A DNA stretch of 64,000 nt from positions 163,500 to 227,499 of the forward strand of contig NZ_JH660660.1 of the NCBI RefSeq assembly GCF_000262545.1. The letters run 5' to 3'. The notes under the pieces are model-generated. The model did not search any database, was not told the DNA's origin, and saw only the letters and a program-made list of their open reading frames with translations. A program made the translations under genes and the position numbers. Below are positions 36,370 through 45,782 of the stretch, in pieces. Numbering within the stretch: the first letter of the stretch is position 1; the number at the start of each line of letters is the position of its first letter. The DNA comes from Prevotella bivia DSM 20514. GTDB lineage: Bacteria; Bacteroidota; Bacteroidia; Bacteroidales; Bacteroidaceae.

Positions 36370-36660
36370 TTACGTAAGTGTCTCTTCTATTTCTGGCATA
36401 AGCTTGTTCAATAAGTCAGTATAAGGTGCAGTATCGTTTCTTACCTCATTTTGCTTTAGCTGCAATGCAACATCAAGCATTGCCATATAAAGGATCTCTT
36501 TATCCGACTTTTTTCCTTTAAAGTGAATAGAGTATGTATTAACTGTTTCTGTAATAAGCTTAGCAGCAGAACGATAATATTCCTCATCTTCTCGTGGGCA
36601 ATTTACAGAAAGCTCTGTATCATAAACATGTAATCGAATATGTAACTTATTACCTTCCAT
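36370..36660 (-). CDS. zapA: Cell division protein ZapA
   Basis: A 96-residue protein that binds and bundles FtsZ filaments at the division ring. The N-terminal beta part HIRLHVYDTELSVNCPREDE and the segment KEILYMAMLDVALQLKQNE match the ZapA fold, and a helical tail follows. The coiled-coil gene 18 bp upstream and rny 37 bp downstream form the conserved Bacteroidetes context. Confidence 0.88.
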   Translation of the reverse strand: MEGNKLHIRLHVYDTELSVNCPREDEEYYRSAAKLITETVNTYSIHFKGKKSDKEILYMAMLDVALQLKQNEVRNDTAPYTDLLNKLMPEIEETLT

Positions 36661-36678
36661 AGCTTATCTTCTTTCTTA

Positions 36679-36972
36679 TCACTTTTCACTCAATAACGTA
36701 ATACACTTGTTGACATCTCTAATCAATTTTGCCACACGCTTTTGCGCAACTTCCATGTCGCCATCAGAAACTTCTATCATCCGCGCCAATTTCAAAGATT
36801 GATAATCAGATTGCGCTTGAGCTAATTGCTTTTGCAATTTTAATATTTCTTGATCACGCTCATCAACCATAGCGTACAATTCACTATTCTCTTTCTTCAC
36901 TGATGAATATTGGAGGATTAGTTGGCGTACCCTAGTAGCAAACGTATTCAAGATCTTCTCATTTGCATTCAT
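36679..36972 (-). CDS. Small coiled-coil protein upstream of zapA
   Basis: A 97-residue protein with a predicted coiled coil from about residue 20 to 65 (SSVKKENSELYAMVDERDQE, then ILKLQKQLAQAQSDYQSLKL). It has no signal peptide. Position and architecture suggest a partner of ZapA in division, in the manner of ZapB, but sequence similarity to ZapB cannot be claimed by eye. Confidence 0.65.
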   Translation of the reverse strand: MNANEKILNTFATRVRQLILQYSSVKKENSELYAMVDERDQEILKLQKQLAQAQSDYQSLKLARMIEVSDGDMEVAQKRVAKLIRDVNKCITLLSEK

Positions 36973-37037
36973 ACCTATATCTTTTTGACGACAAAGTTAC
37001 ATTAAAGTTTTAATTTAAGCAAATTATTCAGATATAT

Positions 37038-37670
37038 TTATTTAGGCTTATTTTCTTCAGCAGCTTTAGGTTCTTTCTTTGCCAAAAGAACGATCTGATG
37101 AATAAAGTCAGTAGTCCACTTCTGTGAGAAGCCCAAGCGTTTATTATACTGGCGTACAGCTAAAACCGATTTAATAACACCAGGGTCAGAATAATCATTT
37201 TTCTCAAAAATGTCATTTACAGTCTTTGCTGTCATTGAATAAATCACCTTCTTGAAAAAACCAGGAACGCGCAACTTAAATTTCATAAGGTTGCCTATAA
37301 GCATCATTAATTCTTGCGTATAACCTTGAAATTGTATAAGATAAGTTTGAATATCTTGGATCTTCTTACAGTTTTTCTTTATACTTTTATCAATTTCAGA
37401 AAAGAAATTATCATCCAATTGATAAATATTTTTCATAGTCTTACTAACGCTTGCTTTCTCACCTACTCCCAACTTATTATTCACGGTAGGGATATGAAAG
37501 GTTTGCTTATAAGTTCTCAAGTCTGGCAACATTGCTAAATTGGTAATACCTAGATGACTTGCTAATGATGCTTGAAAATATACTCGAACGAGGGTCATGT
37601 AGTCTTCCATACCACCAACACCTTGTGAGCCTTCTTCATTTTTATTAAAGAGTTTAGAAAAAAATCCCAT
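37038..37670 (-). CDS. Conserved hypothetical protein
   Basis: A 210-residue soluble protein beginning MGFFSKLFNKNEEGSQ, predicted mainly helical, with basic segments such as KSIKKNCKKIQDIQTYL and a Lys/Glu/Pro-rich C-terminus. No catalytic motif or family is recognised. It is the most upstream gene of the leftward zapA-rny group, 65 bp before the coiled-coil gene. Confidence 0.65.
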   Translation of the reverse strand: MGFFSKLFNKNEEGSQGVGGMEDYMTLVRVYFQASLASHLGITNLAMLPDLRTYKQTFHIPTVNNKLGVGEKASVSKTMKNIYQLDDNFFSEIDKSIKKNCKKIQDIQTYLIQFQGYTQELMMLIGNLMKFKLRVPGFFKKVIYSMTAKTVNDIFEKNDYSDPGVIKSVLAVRQYNKRLGFSQKWTTDFIHQIVLLAKKEPKAAEENKPK

Positions 37671-37960
37671 TTTTTGTATATAAGTTTATTAACAATAATA
37701 TTATTTTAAAACAACATTCTGTATGCAAAGTTAATAATTTCGAGCAATAAATTATAGAAGCGACCTTTTTTTTCTTTCATAATCTTTTATTTCAGATATT
37801 ATTTTATTACCTTTGCGAACATATATATACTATATTAAGAACCCTTTTAAGAGGTTTTGTAATAACCGTAAATGCTTTTCCATTGACCTGTTCTAGGGAA
37901 GTAGTACTTAACCTCTTTTAAAAACATCTTTAAGACAAACATCAAAGTAAGAGAAAAGAT
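37671..37960. promoter_or_regulatory. Divergent upstream region with promoter for rfbA (37785-37815)
   Basis: TTTT (37785-37788), a 19-bp spacer and TACCTTTG (37808-37815) resemble the Bacteroidetes promoter, reading toward rfbA. The leader is about 140 nt and contains words that can pair: TTTTAAGAGGTT at about 37845-37856 and AACCTCTTTTAAAA at about 37910-37923. A hairpin in the leader of this polysaccharide cluster could be regulatory. No gene is seen in this stretch. Confidence 0.5.
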
Positions 37961-38839
37961 ATGAAAGGTATCGTTTTAGCAGGGGGATCAGGCACTCGTC
38001 TCTACCCTATTACCAAGGGTATAAGCAAGCAGCTTATCCCAATTTTTGACAAGCCAATGATTTATTATCCTGTATCAGTTTTGATGCTAGCAGGAATTAA
38101 GGACATTTTAATCATATCTACACCATATGATTTACCTGGCTTTAAACGCTTGCTAGGAGATGGTAGTGCGTATGGAGTCAACTTCCAATATGCAGAACAA
38201 CCCTCTCCTGATGGTTTAGCGCAAGCTTTTATCATTGGCGAGAAGTTCATAGGCGATGATAGTGTTTGCTTAGTGCTTGGAGATAACATATTCTATGGAG
38301 CAGGTTTCAGTCAATTACTGCGTCAAAGTGTTAAACGAGTTGAAGAAAATAATAAAGCAACAGTCTTTGGATATTATGTAAATGACCCTGAAAGATATGG
38401 TGTTGCAGAGTTTGATAAAGATGGTAACTGTTTAAGCATTGAAGAAAAGCCTGAACATCCAAAGAGCAATTACGCTGTAGTAGGATTATATTTTTATCCT
38501 AACAGTGTAGTGGAAATAGCTAAGCATATTAAGCCATCCGCGCGTGGAGAGCTTGAAATAACAACTGTAAATCAAGAATATCTGGCAAAGAATTCTTTGA
38601 TGGTACAAACATTACAAAGAGGTTTTGCATGGCTTGATACAGGAACACATGATAGTTTGTCAGAAGCTAGCACCTTTATAGAATGTATAGAGAAACGACA
38701 GGGACTCAAGATAGCATGTTTAGAAGAGATTGCATATAAAAAAGGCTGGATAACAAAAGAACATCTTCTTAAAGAGGCTGAGCCTATGGCAAAAAACGAA
38801 TATGGAAAGTATCTTATTCGCTTAGCTAACGAGAAATAA
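37961..38839 (+). CDS. rfbA: Glucose-1-phosphate thymidylyltransferase
   Basis: A 292-residue nucleotidyltransferase that makes dTDP-glucose from dTTP and glucose 1-phosphate, the entry step to dTDP-rhamnose. The signature [20 protein letters not shown] is at residues 8-27. [15 protein letters not shown] and [19 protein letters not shown] are also typical. The other rfb genes are not next to it. A Wzc-type kinase follows, so the pair may open a capsule or exopolysaccharide function. Confidence 0.94.
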   Translation: MKGIVLAGGSGTRLYPITKGISKQLIPIFDKPMIYYPVSVLMLAGIKDILIISTPYDLPGFKRLLGDGSAYGVNFQYAEQPSPDGLAQAFIIGEKFIGDDSVCLVLGDNIFYGAGFSQLLRQSVKRVEENNKATVFGYYVNDPERYGVAEFDKDGNCLSIEEKPEHPKSNYAVVGLYFYPNSVVEIAKHIKPSARGELEITTVNQEYLAKNSLMVQTLQRGFAWLDTGTHDSLSEASTFIECIEKRQGLKIACLEEIAYKKGWITKEHLLKEAEPMAKNEYGKYLIRLANEK

Positions 38840-38873
38840 ATAGAATAAACACTGAAAGAAATCAATAGAAAAC

Positions 38874-41372
38874 ATGGAAGAGAATAATGCCATTGACCGT
38901 AAAAGCGATTATAGCGCGCAAGAAGAACAAAGCTTTATCAATTTTCAGGCTATTTATAAAACAATAGTCTTAAATTGGTATTGGTTCATTTTGTCGCTTA
39001 TTATTTGCATAGGACTAGCCAAAGTCTTTTTACGATATGCCACTCCTACGTATCAAATAACAGCAAAATTGCTTGTAAAGGATGCTGATAATAACAGAAG
39101 TTCATCTATAAAATATACAAGTAACTTAGGAACTATCTCAAACTCCAACGGTTTGGACAATGAAATGGAAATCCTAACCTCACGATCACTAGCAACAGCA
39201 GCTGTTAGGCGTTTAAAACTATACACTACCTATACCATAGAAGGTAGAATAAAAGAACTTAGTTTCTATAAGAATCAACCTATTACTGTAGATGTAGATT
39301 CGGCACATTTAGAGAAATTGAATGCACCTATTTCTTTAACTATTAAGCGTATAGGAAATTACTATGAGGTAACTGGTTCATACTATGTACCAATCGATGA
39401 AAACGCCTACAAAGGACCCTATACTATTACAAAAAAGGTAGCTAGCCTACCAACCACTATTGCTACTCAAGCTGGTAATATTACCCTTACTGCAAATAAT
39501 AATGGACAGGGATTAAGAGATGGTCAATTTGAGATGGTAATAGTAAATTCTCCTAAGAGTGCAGCGGCTCAATATACTAGAGTTTTACAAGTAGCTCAAG
39601 ATGCAAAAGCGTCCTCTATTGCTCAACTCCAAATTACCGATGCAATCCCTCAACGCTCTATAGATTACCTAAAGCAATTAATTTTTGAGTATAATCTACA
39701 AGCTAATGAGGACAAGAATGCTATTGCACTTCGCACAGAAAAGTTTATCAATGAGCGCTTAGGTAAAATAAATGCAGAACTTGGAAAAACAGAGGGAGAA
39801 CTACAACAATATAAGCAAGAGAATGGTATGATAGCACTTGAAGCTAGTTCAGCCAAATCTTTTGAAAATCAAAATGCATCGGAAGAAAAATTAGTTGATC
39901 TTCAAACACAGATAGAATTGTTTAACACAATTTCTTCTGAAATAGAAAAATCATCTAGAAACCTTACTCAGGTAATACCCTCAAATGTAGGTTTACAAGA
40001 TGAAAGCTCAACAAAATTAATCGATCGCTATAATGAGTTAGTACTAGAACGCAACCGTTTATTGAGAAGTGCGTCTGAAAGTTCTCCTGTAGTTCAGCCA
40101 TTAACTGATCAAATCAGAAGTCTAAATAGAAACATAAAAGATGCTATTAATGCTGCTAAGAGAAGTCTTTTAATTCAAAGAGACGCACTTGCTAGTCAAT
40201 ATAATAAATATAGCGATGCGGTAGCTGAAGCTCCAAAACAGGAGAAAGATCTAACCCAGATAGGTAGACAACAAGAAGTGAAATCAGGACTTTACCTTAT
40301 GCTGCTACAAAAACGTGAAGAGAATAACATTTCTCTTGCAGCAACAGCCGATAAGGGTAAGTTGCTTGATGACCCAGAGCTTGTTGGGCAAGTTAGTCCA
40401 CAAGCATCTATGATATTAGCTAGTGCCGCTTTGATAGGTCTACTGATACCTGCTCTCGTGCTATTCTTAATTAGCCTATTACGCTATAAAATTGAAGGAC
40501 ATGAGGATGTTACTAAGCTTACACGTTTGCCTATCCTTGCTGATGTTGCAGTTGCAAGCAACAAAGCAAAGGGTAAAGCTAATATCGTTGTACATGAAAA
40601 TCAGAATAATCAGATGGAAGAGATTTTCCGTTCTATGCGCACGAACTTACAATTCATGCTACAAGAAGGTGAAAAAGTTATTCTCTTTACTTCTTCTACT
40701 TCTGGCGAAGGTAAAACTTTCATAGCTTCAAACCTTGCGATGAGCTTTGCTTTACTTGGTAAAAAAGTCATCTTAGTAGGGCTTGATATTCGCCGACCAC
40801 GTTTGGCAGAACTATTCAATATTAATGATCACAAACATGGTATAACCAATTTGTTGGTTAAGCATGATCCTACTCGCGAAGATATAGAAGCACAAATTTT
40901 ACCTTCTGGCGTACATGGAAACCTTGAACTTTTGATGTCAGGACCAGTTCCTCCTAACCCAGCAGAGCTTACTGCACGTCAATCTCTTGATGATATATTT
41001 AATATTTTAAAAGAGAAATATGATTATATCATCATTGATACTGCTCCTGTAGGCTTGGTTACCGACACGTTACAAATCGCACGCGTTGCGAATGCTACGG
41101 TTTACCTATGTCGTGCCGACTATACTCCTAAGTCTACCTTTGGTATGATCAACGAATTTGCTGAAAATAAAAAATTACCAAAGATATCGCTTGTTCTTAA
41201 TGGCATAGACTTTTCTAAGAAAAAGTATGGCTACGAATATGGTTACGGTAAGTATGGGCGTTATGGGAAATATGGTTCTAAACAATATAGTAGCTATGGA
41301 AACTATGGTAGCTATGGAAACTATAGTAATAGCCATTACAGTAATAAGAACGATGATTCTATTAAAAAATAA
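38874..41372 (+). CDS. Wzc-type polysaccharide co-polymerase / tyrosine autokinase
   Basis: An 832-residue inner-membrane protein. A Wzz domain with its first helix at about residues 35-52 is followed by a long periplasmic coiled-coil region (about 290-460), then a second helix near 520. The cytoplasmic BY-kinase domain has Walker A TSSTSGEGKTFIASNLA near 605, Walker A' VILVGLDIRRPRLAELF near 635 and Walker B YDYIIIDTAPVGL near 720. The tail (from about 785) is Tyr/Gly-rich with YGYGKYGRYGKYG repeats, offering an autophosphorylation cluster. It controls polymer length and export in Wzy-dependent capsule synthesis. Confidence 0.92.
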   Translation: MEENNAIDRKSDYSAQEEQSFINFQAIYKTIVLNWYWFILSLIICIGLAKVFLRYATPTYQITAKLLVKDADNNRSSSIKYTSNLGTISNSNGLDNEMEILTSRSLATAAVRRLKLYTTYTIEGRIKELSFYKNQPITVDVDSAHLEKLNAPISLTIKRIGNYYEVTGSYYVPIDENAYKGPYTITKKVASLPTTIATQAGNITLTANNNGQGLRDGQFEMVIVNSPKSAAAQYTRVLQVAQDAKASSIAQLQITDAIPQRSIDYLKQLIFEYNLQANEDKNAIALRTEKFINERLGKINAELGKTEGELQQYKQENGMIALEASSAKSFENQNASEEKLVDLQTQIELFNTISSEIEKSSRNLTQVIPSNVGLQDESSTKLIDRYNELVLERNRLLRSASESSPVVQPLTDQIRSLNRNIKDAINAAKRSLLIQRDALASQYNKYSDAVAEAPKQEKDLTQIGRQQEVKSGLYLMLLQKREENNISLAATADKGKLLDDPELVGQVSPQASMILASAALIGLLIPALVLFLISLLRYKIEGHEDVTKLTRLPILADVAVASNKAKGKANIVVHENQNNQMEEIFRSMRTNLQFMLQEGEKVILFTSSTSGEGKTFIASNLAMSFALLGKKVILVGLDIRRPRLAELFNINDHKHGITNLLVKHDPTREDIEAQILPSGVHGNLELLMSGPVPPNPAELTARQSLDDIFNILKEKYDYIIIDTAPVGLVTDTLQIARVANATVYLCRADYTPKSTFGMINEFAENKKLPKISLVLNGIDFSKKKYGYEYGYGKYGRYGKYGSKQYSSYGNYGSYGNYSNSHYSNKNDDSIKK

Positions 41373-41378
41373 CATTTT

Positions 41379-41804
41379 ATGGTCATAGCAATAGATTTTG
41401 ATGGAACAGTTGTAGAACATAAATATCCTAAAATCGGTAGCGAAATTCCTTTCGCTACCGAAACGCTTAAGGAACTAATTAAAGATGGACATCGCCTTAT
41501 CTTGTGGACAGTAAGAGAGGGGGAACTATTGCAAGAGGCTGTAGATTGGTGTCGTGAAAGAGGTGTAGAGTTTTATGCTGTTAATAAGGATTATCCAGAA
41601 GAAGAGCAGCATAATAATAATCATTTCTCTCGTAAACTAAAGGCTGACCTGTTTATAGATGACAGAAATTTTGGAGGATTACCTGATTGGGGAACTATCT
41701 ATCACATGATTAAAAATCATGAGACTTGGGCAACTAGACAAATGTCGCCATTGAACATTCAGAATTACAATACACCAAAGAAAAAACATTGGTGGCAATT
41801 ATAA
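41379..41804 (+). CDS. HAD-superfamily hydrolase, BT0820 type
   Basis: A 141-residue minimal HAD phosphatase. The catalytic motif AIDFDGTVVEHKYP is at residues 4-17, motif II is LILWTVREGE and motif IV LFIDDRNFGGLPDW. Members are common in Bacteroidetes and their substrate is unknown. It starts 6 bp after the Wzc stop, suggesting cotranscription with the polysaccharide genes. Confidence 0.85.
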   Translation: MVIAIDFDGTVVEHKYPKIGSEIPFATETLKELIKDGHRLILWTVREGELLQEAVDWCRERGVEFYAVNKDYPEEEQHNNNHFSRKLKADLFIDDRNFGGLPDWGTIYHMIKNHETWATRQMSPLNIQNYNTPKKKHWWQL

Positions 41805-41872
41805 AAAAGCAATAAAGTATAAGTAGAAAGATAAGCTATATTACTCTACTTGTTGGACTTTAAATAGCACCT

Positions 41873-41906
41873 AAAAGGGTTTGGTTTTAACACCGAACCC
41901 TTTTTT
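41873..41906 (+). terminator. Terminator after the rfbA-wzc-HAD cluster
   Basis: AAAAGGGTTTGG pairs with CCGAACCCTTTT (one wobble) and is followed by TT. It lies 68 bp after the stop. Confidence 0.75.
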
Positions 41907-42053
41907 ATAGCTTTGTTCTTGGAAATCATATAGCACCAGTCTCTTTTATAGATACTATCCTACGCTCCTGTTAGCAGAGATATTATCGTAAGCATCCAAT
42001 ATTAGCCGCCTTTGTGTAGCATTCTTGCTTTACTACCTTTGCCCGAAAAACTT

Positions 42054-42461
42054 ATGTTTGTACTCAACGAAACAAATGTTTTTCGGGCTTGTTGCACTCC
42101 TGTGGATATGCGTCAGGGTATTCTTCGCCTGTCCCAATTGGTACGTAGCAATGACTTCAATCCTTCTGATGGTGTTGTCTACGTTTTCTACAATCGATCC
42201 CGTAACCGAATCAAATTGCTGCACTGGGAACGCTGTGGTTTTGTCGTCTATCATAAACAGATGGTACAGGGTTGCCTGAGTCCTAAAATCATACGGGCGA
42301 GAACTGGATTTTATGAACTTCGCTGGGACGAACTGGTACTCTATATTGAAGGTATAAATCCTAATTGCTACCGAAGAAAAGATACAACAAATCTTAGTAT
42401 TTTCTTGCCAGTGTCAGATATTTTTCGCACCTTTACATTGTATAAAGAACTGATAATGTAA
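42054..42461 (+). CDS. tnpB: IS66 accessory protein TnpB
   Basis: A 135-residue IS66 orf2-type protein. I chose the ATG at 42054 (MFVLNETNVFRACCTPVDMR) because TnpB proteins begin close to this motif; an upstream in-frame TTG at 42012 lies almost inside the terminal repeat. The core FYNRSRNRIKLLHWERCGFV is diagnostic. It is required for IS66 transposition, but its role is not known. Its TAA stop overlaps the tnpC ATG by one base (TAATG). Confidence 0.88.
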   Translation: MFVLNETNVFRACCTPVDMRQGILRLSQLVRSNDFNPSDGVVYVFYNRSRNRIKLLHWERCGFVVYHKQMVQGCLSPKIIRARTGFYELRWDELVLYIEGINPNCYRRKDTTNLSIFLPVSDIFRTFTLYKELIM

Positions 42462-44035
42462 TGGATATGCCTTATTGCACAATGACATCTGACTACCATT
42501 CTCTCACTCGGGAAGCTGTTGTTAAACTTCTTGAGCAAAGGGATGCTGAGCTTAAGGTTAAGGATGCTGAGCTGGAACAAAAGTCCCGTCGTATTCTTGA
42601 ACTTGAGCGCATGGTATTTGGCAGGCGCAGCGAGAAACGCCTGCCTGAGAGTGCAAGCGACTGGACGGGTACGCTTTTTGACGAGCAGTGGGCCAAAGAG
42701 GGTTCTCTGGCTCGGGTAGAAGCCCTTCCCATCATCAAGGAGATAAAACAGCAGTCCGGACAACGCAGGTCATCACGCCGTGTGAGCCGCCCTTCCAGAA
42801 AGGGTACGGCCTACGCCTCCTATGTTCCCGAGAACATAGAGCGACAGGTGACGGAGATATACCCAGAGGATTATGATGCTGAGCGCATGGCTATCATCGG
42901 ACATGACAGAAGTGAGCATCTGTGTCTGCGTCCCTCATCCTTTTATGTCAGGGTAGAAGATCGTGTCATCTGCCGCCTAAAGGAAGCCCGGCCAACGGAT
43001 GCGAAGGTCGACATCCTGAACGCCCCCTTGAAAAAGCAAGCAGTGGATTGTTTTGCCGACGCTTCCCTGCTCGCCGAAATCATCACCGCCAAGTTCGCCT
43101 ATCACCAGCCCGAGTATAGGCAATGTGAAAGATGGAAGGAACTGGGCGTGAACATCCCCACCTCAACCGTCAACAGCTGGGTTCACAATGCCGCCGATGC
43201 ACTTTATCCACTTTACAAACTTCAAGTAAGACAGATCCTGCAAAGTTCTTACCTTCAGGTTGACGAGACCAGCGTGCAGGTTGCCGACCGCAAGGGAAAG
43301 ACGCGCAAGGGATACCTGTGGGGCGTGCGTGACGCCATGCACTCCCAGGGTGTGTTCTTCCATTGGAAGGACGGGGCGCGGTCGGGCGCTGTGGCAAATG
43401 AACTCTTCAAGGGCTACCAGGGTGCCATACAGTCTGATGGGTATGAGGTCTACAGCAGGTTTGAGAACGTTCAGGGCATCGTGCTGTTAGGATGTATGGC
43501 ACATGTGAGACGTAAGTTCGAACATCTGGCGACTGACGATAAGAACGCCGCCCATATCATCGAAACGATAGCCACGCTTTATGAGTTGGAGGAAAACCTC
43601 AAACACAAGAAAGCACCACCCGAGGAAGTGGAGACAGAACGAAAGGCTAAAGCTTACCCCATTCTTAAGTATTTGGAGACCTATATGTTGGATGTACACA
43701 AACAGTACACCCCAGGCGAAGCTATGGAGAAGGCGCTGCGTTATGCCTTCGCCGTATGGATACGCATAGGTAGGTATGTGCAGGACGGACGCTTCAACAT
43801 AGACAACAACCTTATGGAACAGGCCATTAGGCCCATCACGCTTGGAAGAAAGAACTACCTGTTCTGTGGTAACAATGAGGGAGCGGAGAACAACGCCATC
43901 TTCTATACCTTCATGGCATGTTGCAGGGAAGCAGACATAGAGCCATACAAATGGATGAAGGAAATCCTTTCAAAGCCCCTGCCCGATATGACGGAGGAGG
44001 AACTCACGAAAATGCTACCTTCAAACTTCAAATAA
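42461..44035 (+). CDS. tnpC: IS66-family transposase TnpC
   Basis: A 524-residue DDE transposase. An N-terminal coiled coil (residues about 18-50, LLEQRDAELKVKDAELEQKS) leads into a zinc-finger region. The catalytic core contains YLQVDETSVQVADR (first Asp), GYQGAIQSDGYEVYSRF (second Asp), and RFNIDNNLMEQAIRPITLGR carrying the terminal Glu. A short C-terminal IS66 domain follows (NNEGAENNAIFYTFMACCRE). The frame is intact and codon use is clearly richer in G+C than the host genes. Confidence 0.94.
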   Translation: MDMPYCTMTSDYHSLTREAVVKLLEQRDAELKVKDAELEQKSRRILELERMVFGRRSEKRLPESASDWTGTLFDEQWAKEGSLARVEALPIIKEIKQQSGQRRSSRRVSRPSRKGTAYASYVPENIERQVTEIYPEDYDAERMAIIGHDRSEHLCLRPSSFYVRVEDRVICRLKEARPTDAKVDILNAPLKKQAVDCFADASLLAEIITAKFAYHQPEYRQCERWKELGVNIPTSTVNSWVHNAADALYPLYKLQVRQILQSSYLQVDETSVQVADRKGKTRKGYLWGVRDAMHSQGVFFHWKDGARSGAVANELFKGYQGAIQSDGYEVYSRFENVQGIVLLGCMAHVRRKFEHLATDDKNAAHIIETIATLYELEENLKHKKAPPEEVETERKAKAYPILKYLETYMLDVHKQYTPGEAMEKALRYAFAVWIRIGRYVQDGRFNIDNNLMEQAIRPITLGRKNYLFCGNNEGAENNAIFYTFMACCREADIEPYKWMKEILSKPLPDMTEEELTKMLPSNFK

Positions 44036-44077
44036 CAAATAACCCTTATATGCTGCCAGACGTATAAGGGTTATTTG
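44036..44077 (+). terminator. Terminator inside IS66
   Basis: A perfect 15-bp stem CAAATAACCCTTATA / TATAAGGGTTATTTG with a 12-nt loop starts directly after the tnpC stop. It would insulate the neighbourhood from transposon transcripts. Confidence 0.75.
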
Positions 44078-44111
44078 TTGGTGTGAAAGTCGGCTAATAT
44101 TGGATGCTTAC

Positions 44112-44288
44112 ATATTATCCCAGCTTTTTTCCTACTATTTTCATCTTTCTCCTCAGAGTTAGAGTGGTTAATAACTAAAGTATGAGAGCGTTTTAGCGGA
44201 CAGTCCTCATTGCCTATTAGCAAACAAGACACGAATATAAAAACAAGTTTTTCATATAGAAGCAATAAAAAGAAAAAAAGGTAAATAA
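44112..44288 (-). other. IS66 right flank, possible interrupted short frame
   Basis: A leftward frame from about 44265 (TTG start) reads LVFIFVSCLLIGNEDCPLKR and runs to the IS66 junction. If the element and one target copy are removed, it would end with KKAGIISLLTGA and a stop, about 57 codons in all. There is no ATG in that frame and no known family, so it may be chance. Confidence 0.2.
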
Positions 44289-44325
44289 AAAGTCCTCAAT
44301 GCAACGAGCACTGAGGACTTTATTT
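44289..44325. terminator. Terminator of the OmpA-like gene
   Basis: AAAGTCCTCAATGC pairs with GCACTGAGGACTTT (one wobble, 5-nt loop). On the complement it is followed by TTTATTTAC. Confidence 0.75.
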
Positions 44326-44373
44326 TTAATGTAATAATTACTTATTACAGATTTTTGCTTGGTATATCTTAAT

Positions 44374-45486
44374 TTACTTAACGTAAACTACAGCAAGACG
44401 GTTAGAAGTTGTACCCTGTACGCCCTTACCTGTTGCTTCATCAACGATAACACCACGACCACGTAGGTAATCAGCAACAACATTAGCACGATTTTGAGAA
44501 ATCTTTTGGTTAATTTCTGCTGAACCTTCTGGAGAAGCTGTACCAACAACCTGTACGTGTACACCTTCCTTGATGTTACCGAGAGCAGCCTTAGCTTCCT
44601 TAGTCAAAATAGACTTGCCCTGAGCGAATGTTACGAATACTAAGTCAGATACTGTGAATTCCTTAACAGCAGGAACTTCCTTAACAATCTCCTTAGTGAT
44701 AACTTCTGGCTTACGGTTACGTAGTTCGTTAATCTGTGCGTTCAAAGCATCGATCTCAGCCTGATCACGTGGAGTTACGATAGTAAAGTTGTGAGTACCG
44801 TTAGAGTTCTTAAACTTGTAGATCAAACCAGCATTCAACTGAACCATAGAGCGGTTGATATTGTACTGAACCTTCTCATTACCATAGAAAGGTGTAGATG
44901 CTGGGGTACTAATCTTAGTCGTACCTACTGTTACTTCATTCCAACCTTTGTAGCTATCTACAGAACCATTTAACGCATAAACAATTGATGGTTCAATGTA
45001 TACTTGCCACTCTTTATTTTTGCCAAAGTTAAATGCAAAGTCAAGTGCGAGTTTAGATGTTGCTACATTAGAATTAGCTAGCTTATGACTATTAAAAGTA
45101 TGACCCCAACCAAGACCATAAACTGCACTCACTTCAAAAGCACGTGGCTCACCCTTGTAGCCTGCAATCCAGTTAGTCAAGTTTGTTGTACCTAACAATG
45201 ATGTATTGATAAAACGAACAACAGTACCATTAGATTCAAATGGCTTGTTTGAGAAGTATGCATTGCTTTCTAAAGCCAAGCCAAATACTGGAGTGAAATA
45301 ACGACCAATGCGAAGACCTGCATTTGGGTTCAAATTCTTCAACCAGCTATTCTGTGTTGTCTTGGTAGCAACACCACCATTGATACCAATGTACCAGTTG
45401 TCAAAAGTTTTACTTTCTGCTACAGTCTGTGCAGAAACTGAAGCTGCCATAGATAAAGCAGCTAACATTAAACTTAATTTTTTCAT
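44374..45486 (-). CDS. OmpA-family outer-membrane protein
   Basis: A 370-residue protein. I place the start at the ATG at 45486, giving signal peptide MKKLSLMLAALSMAASVSAQ; an upstream in-frame ATG would put 19 extra residues before the signal. An N-terminal beta-barrel (about residues 25-235) is followed by a linker QAEIDALNAQINELRNRKPE. A C-terminal OmpA-like peptidoglycan-binding domain (about 265-370, VQVVGTASPEGSAEINQKIS and NRANVVADYLRGRG) completes the protein. It resembles the abundant major OmpA-like proteins of Bacteroidales that link the outer membrane to the wall. Confidence 0.9.
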   Translation of the reverse strand: MKKLSLMLAALSMAASVSAQTVAESKTFDNWYIGINGGVATKTTQNSWLKNLNPNAGLRIGRYFTPVFGLALESNAYFSNKPFESNGTVVRFINTSLLGTTNLTNWIAGYKGEPRAFEVSAVYGLGWGHTFNSHKLANSNVATSKLALDFAFNFGKNKEWQVYIEPSIVYALNGSVDSYKGWNEVTVGTTKISTPASTPFYGNEKVQYNINRSMVQLNAGLIYKFKNSNGTHNFTIVTPRDQAEIDALNAQINELRNRKPEVITKEIVKEVPAVKEFTVSDLVFVTFAQGKSILTKEAKAALGNIKEGVHVQVVGTASPEGSAEINQKISQNRANVVADYLRGRGVIVDEATGKGVQGTTSNRLAVVYVK

Positions 45487-45540
45487 GTTTCTCTGAATTA
45501 ATTTATATTTATAATTTGTTTGCCTATTTAAAATATTCCA

Positions 45541-45572
45541 CAAAGGAATAAAAAATTAATGAGACAGCCAAA
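45541..45572 (-). promoter_or_regulatory. Promoter of the OmpA-like gene
   Basis: On the complement TTTG (45569-45572), a 20-bp spacer and TTCCTTTG (45541-45548, one mismatch to TAnnTTTG). The leader is about 50 nt. Confidence 0.6.
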
Positions 45573-45718
45573 TTATTATAACAAAAGTTTATGTATATCC
45601 GCTAAAAATGCCATATTATAAGGAATTATAGAATAAAAAAAACGTAAAATATTCACATTCATACACACGTATAGTTACATTATATATATACAAATCACGT
45701 ATTATACATATACATAAA

Positions 45719-45751
45719 AAGGACCTCATAGCTTCACAGCTTAAGGTCCTT
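45719..45751. terminator. Terminator of the 2-oxoacid oxidoreductase operon
   Basis: AAGGACCT pairs with AGGTCCTT around a 17-nt loop that itself contains AGCT/AGCT. It lies 31 bp after the gamma subunit stop; on the complement the stem is followed by TTTTATG. Confidence 0.65.
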
Positions 45752-45782
45752 CAACAAATTAGAGAGTTATAAAAAATCTAGT

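Larger units (their letters stand above)
41988..44111 (+). mobile_element. IS66-family insertion sequence (2124 bp)
   Basis: Perfect 21-bp terminal inverted repeats begin GTAAGCATCCAATATTAGCC (41988-42008 and complement of 44091-44111). A perfect 8-bp target duplication ATATTATC flanks it (41980-41987 and 44112-44119), the size expected for IS66. It encodes TnpB and TnpC but no TnpA. The high G+C of tnpC compared with its neighbours points to recent arrival. Confidence 0.95.
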
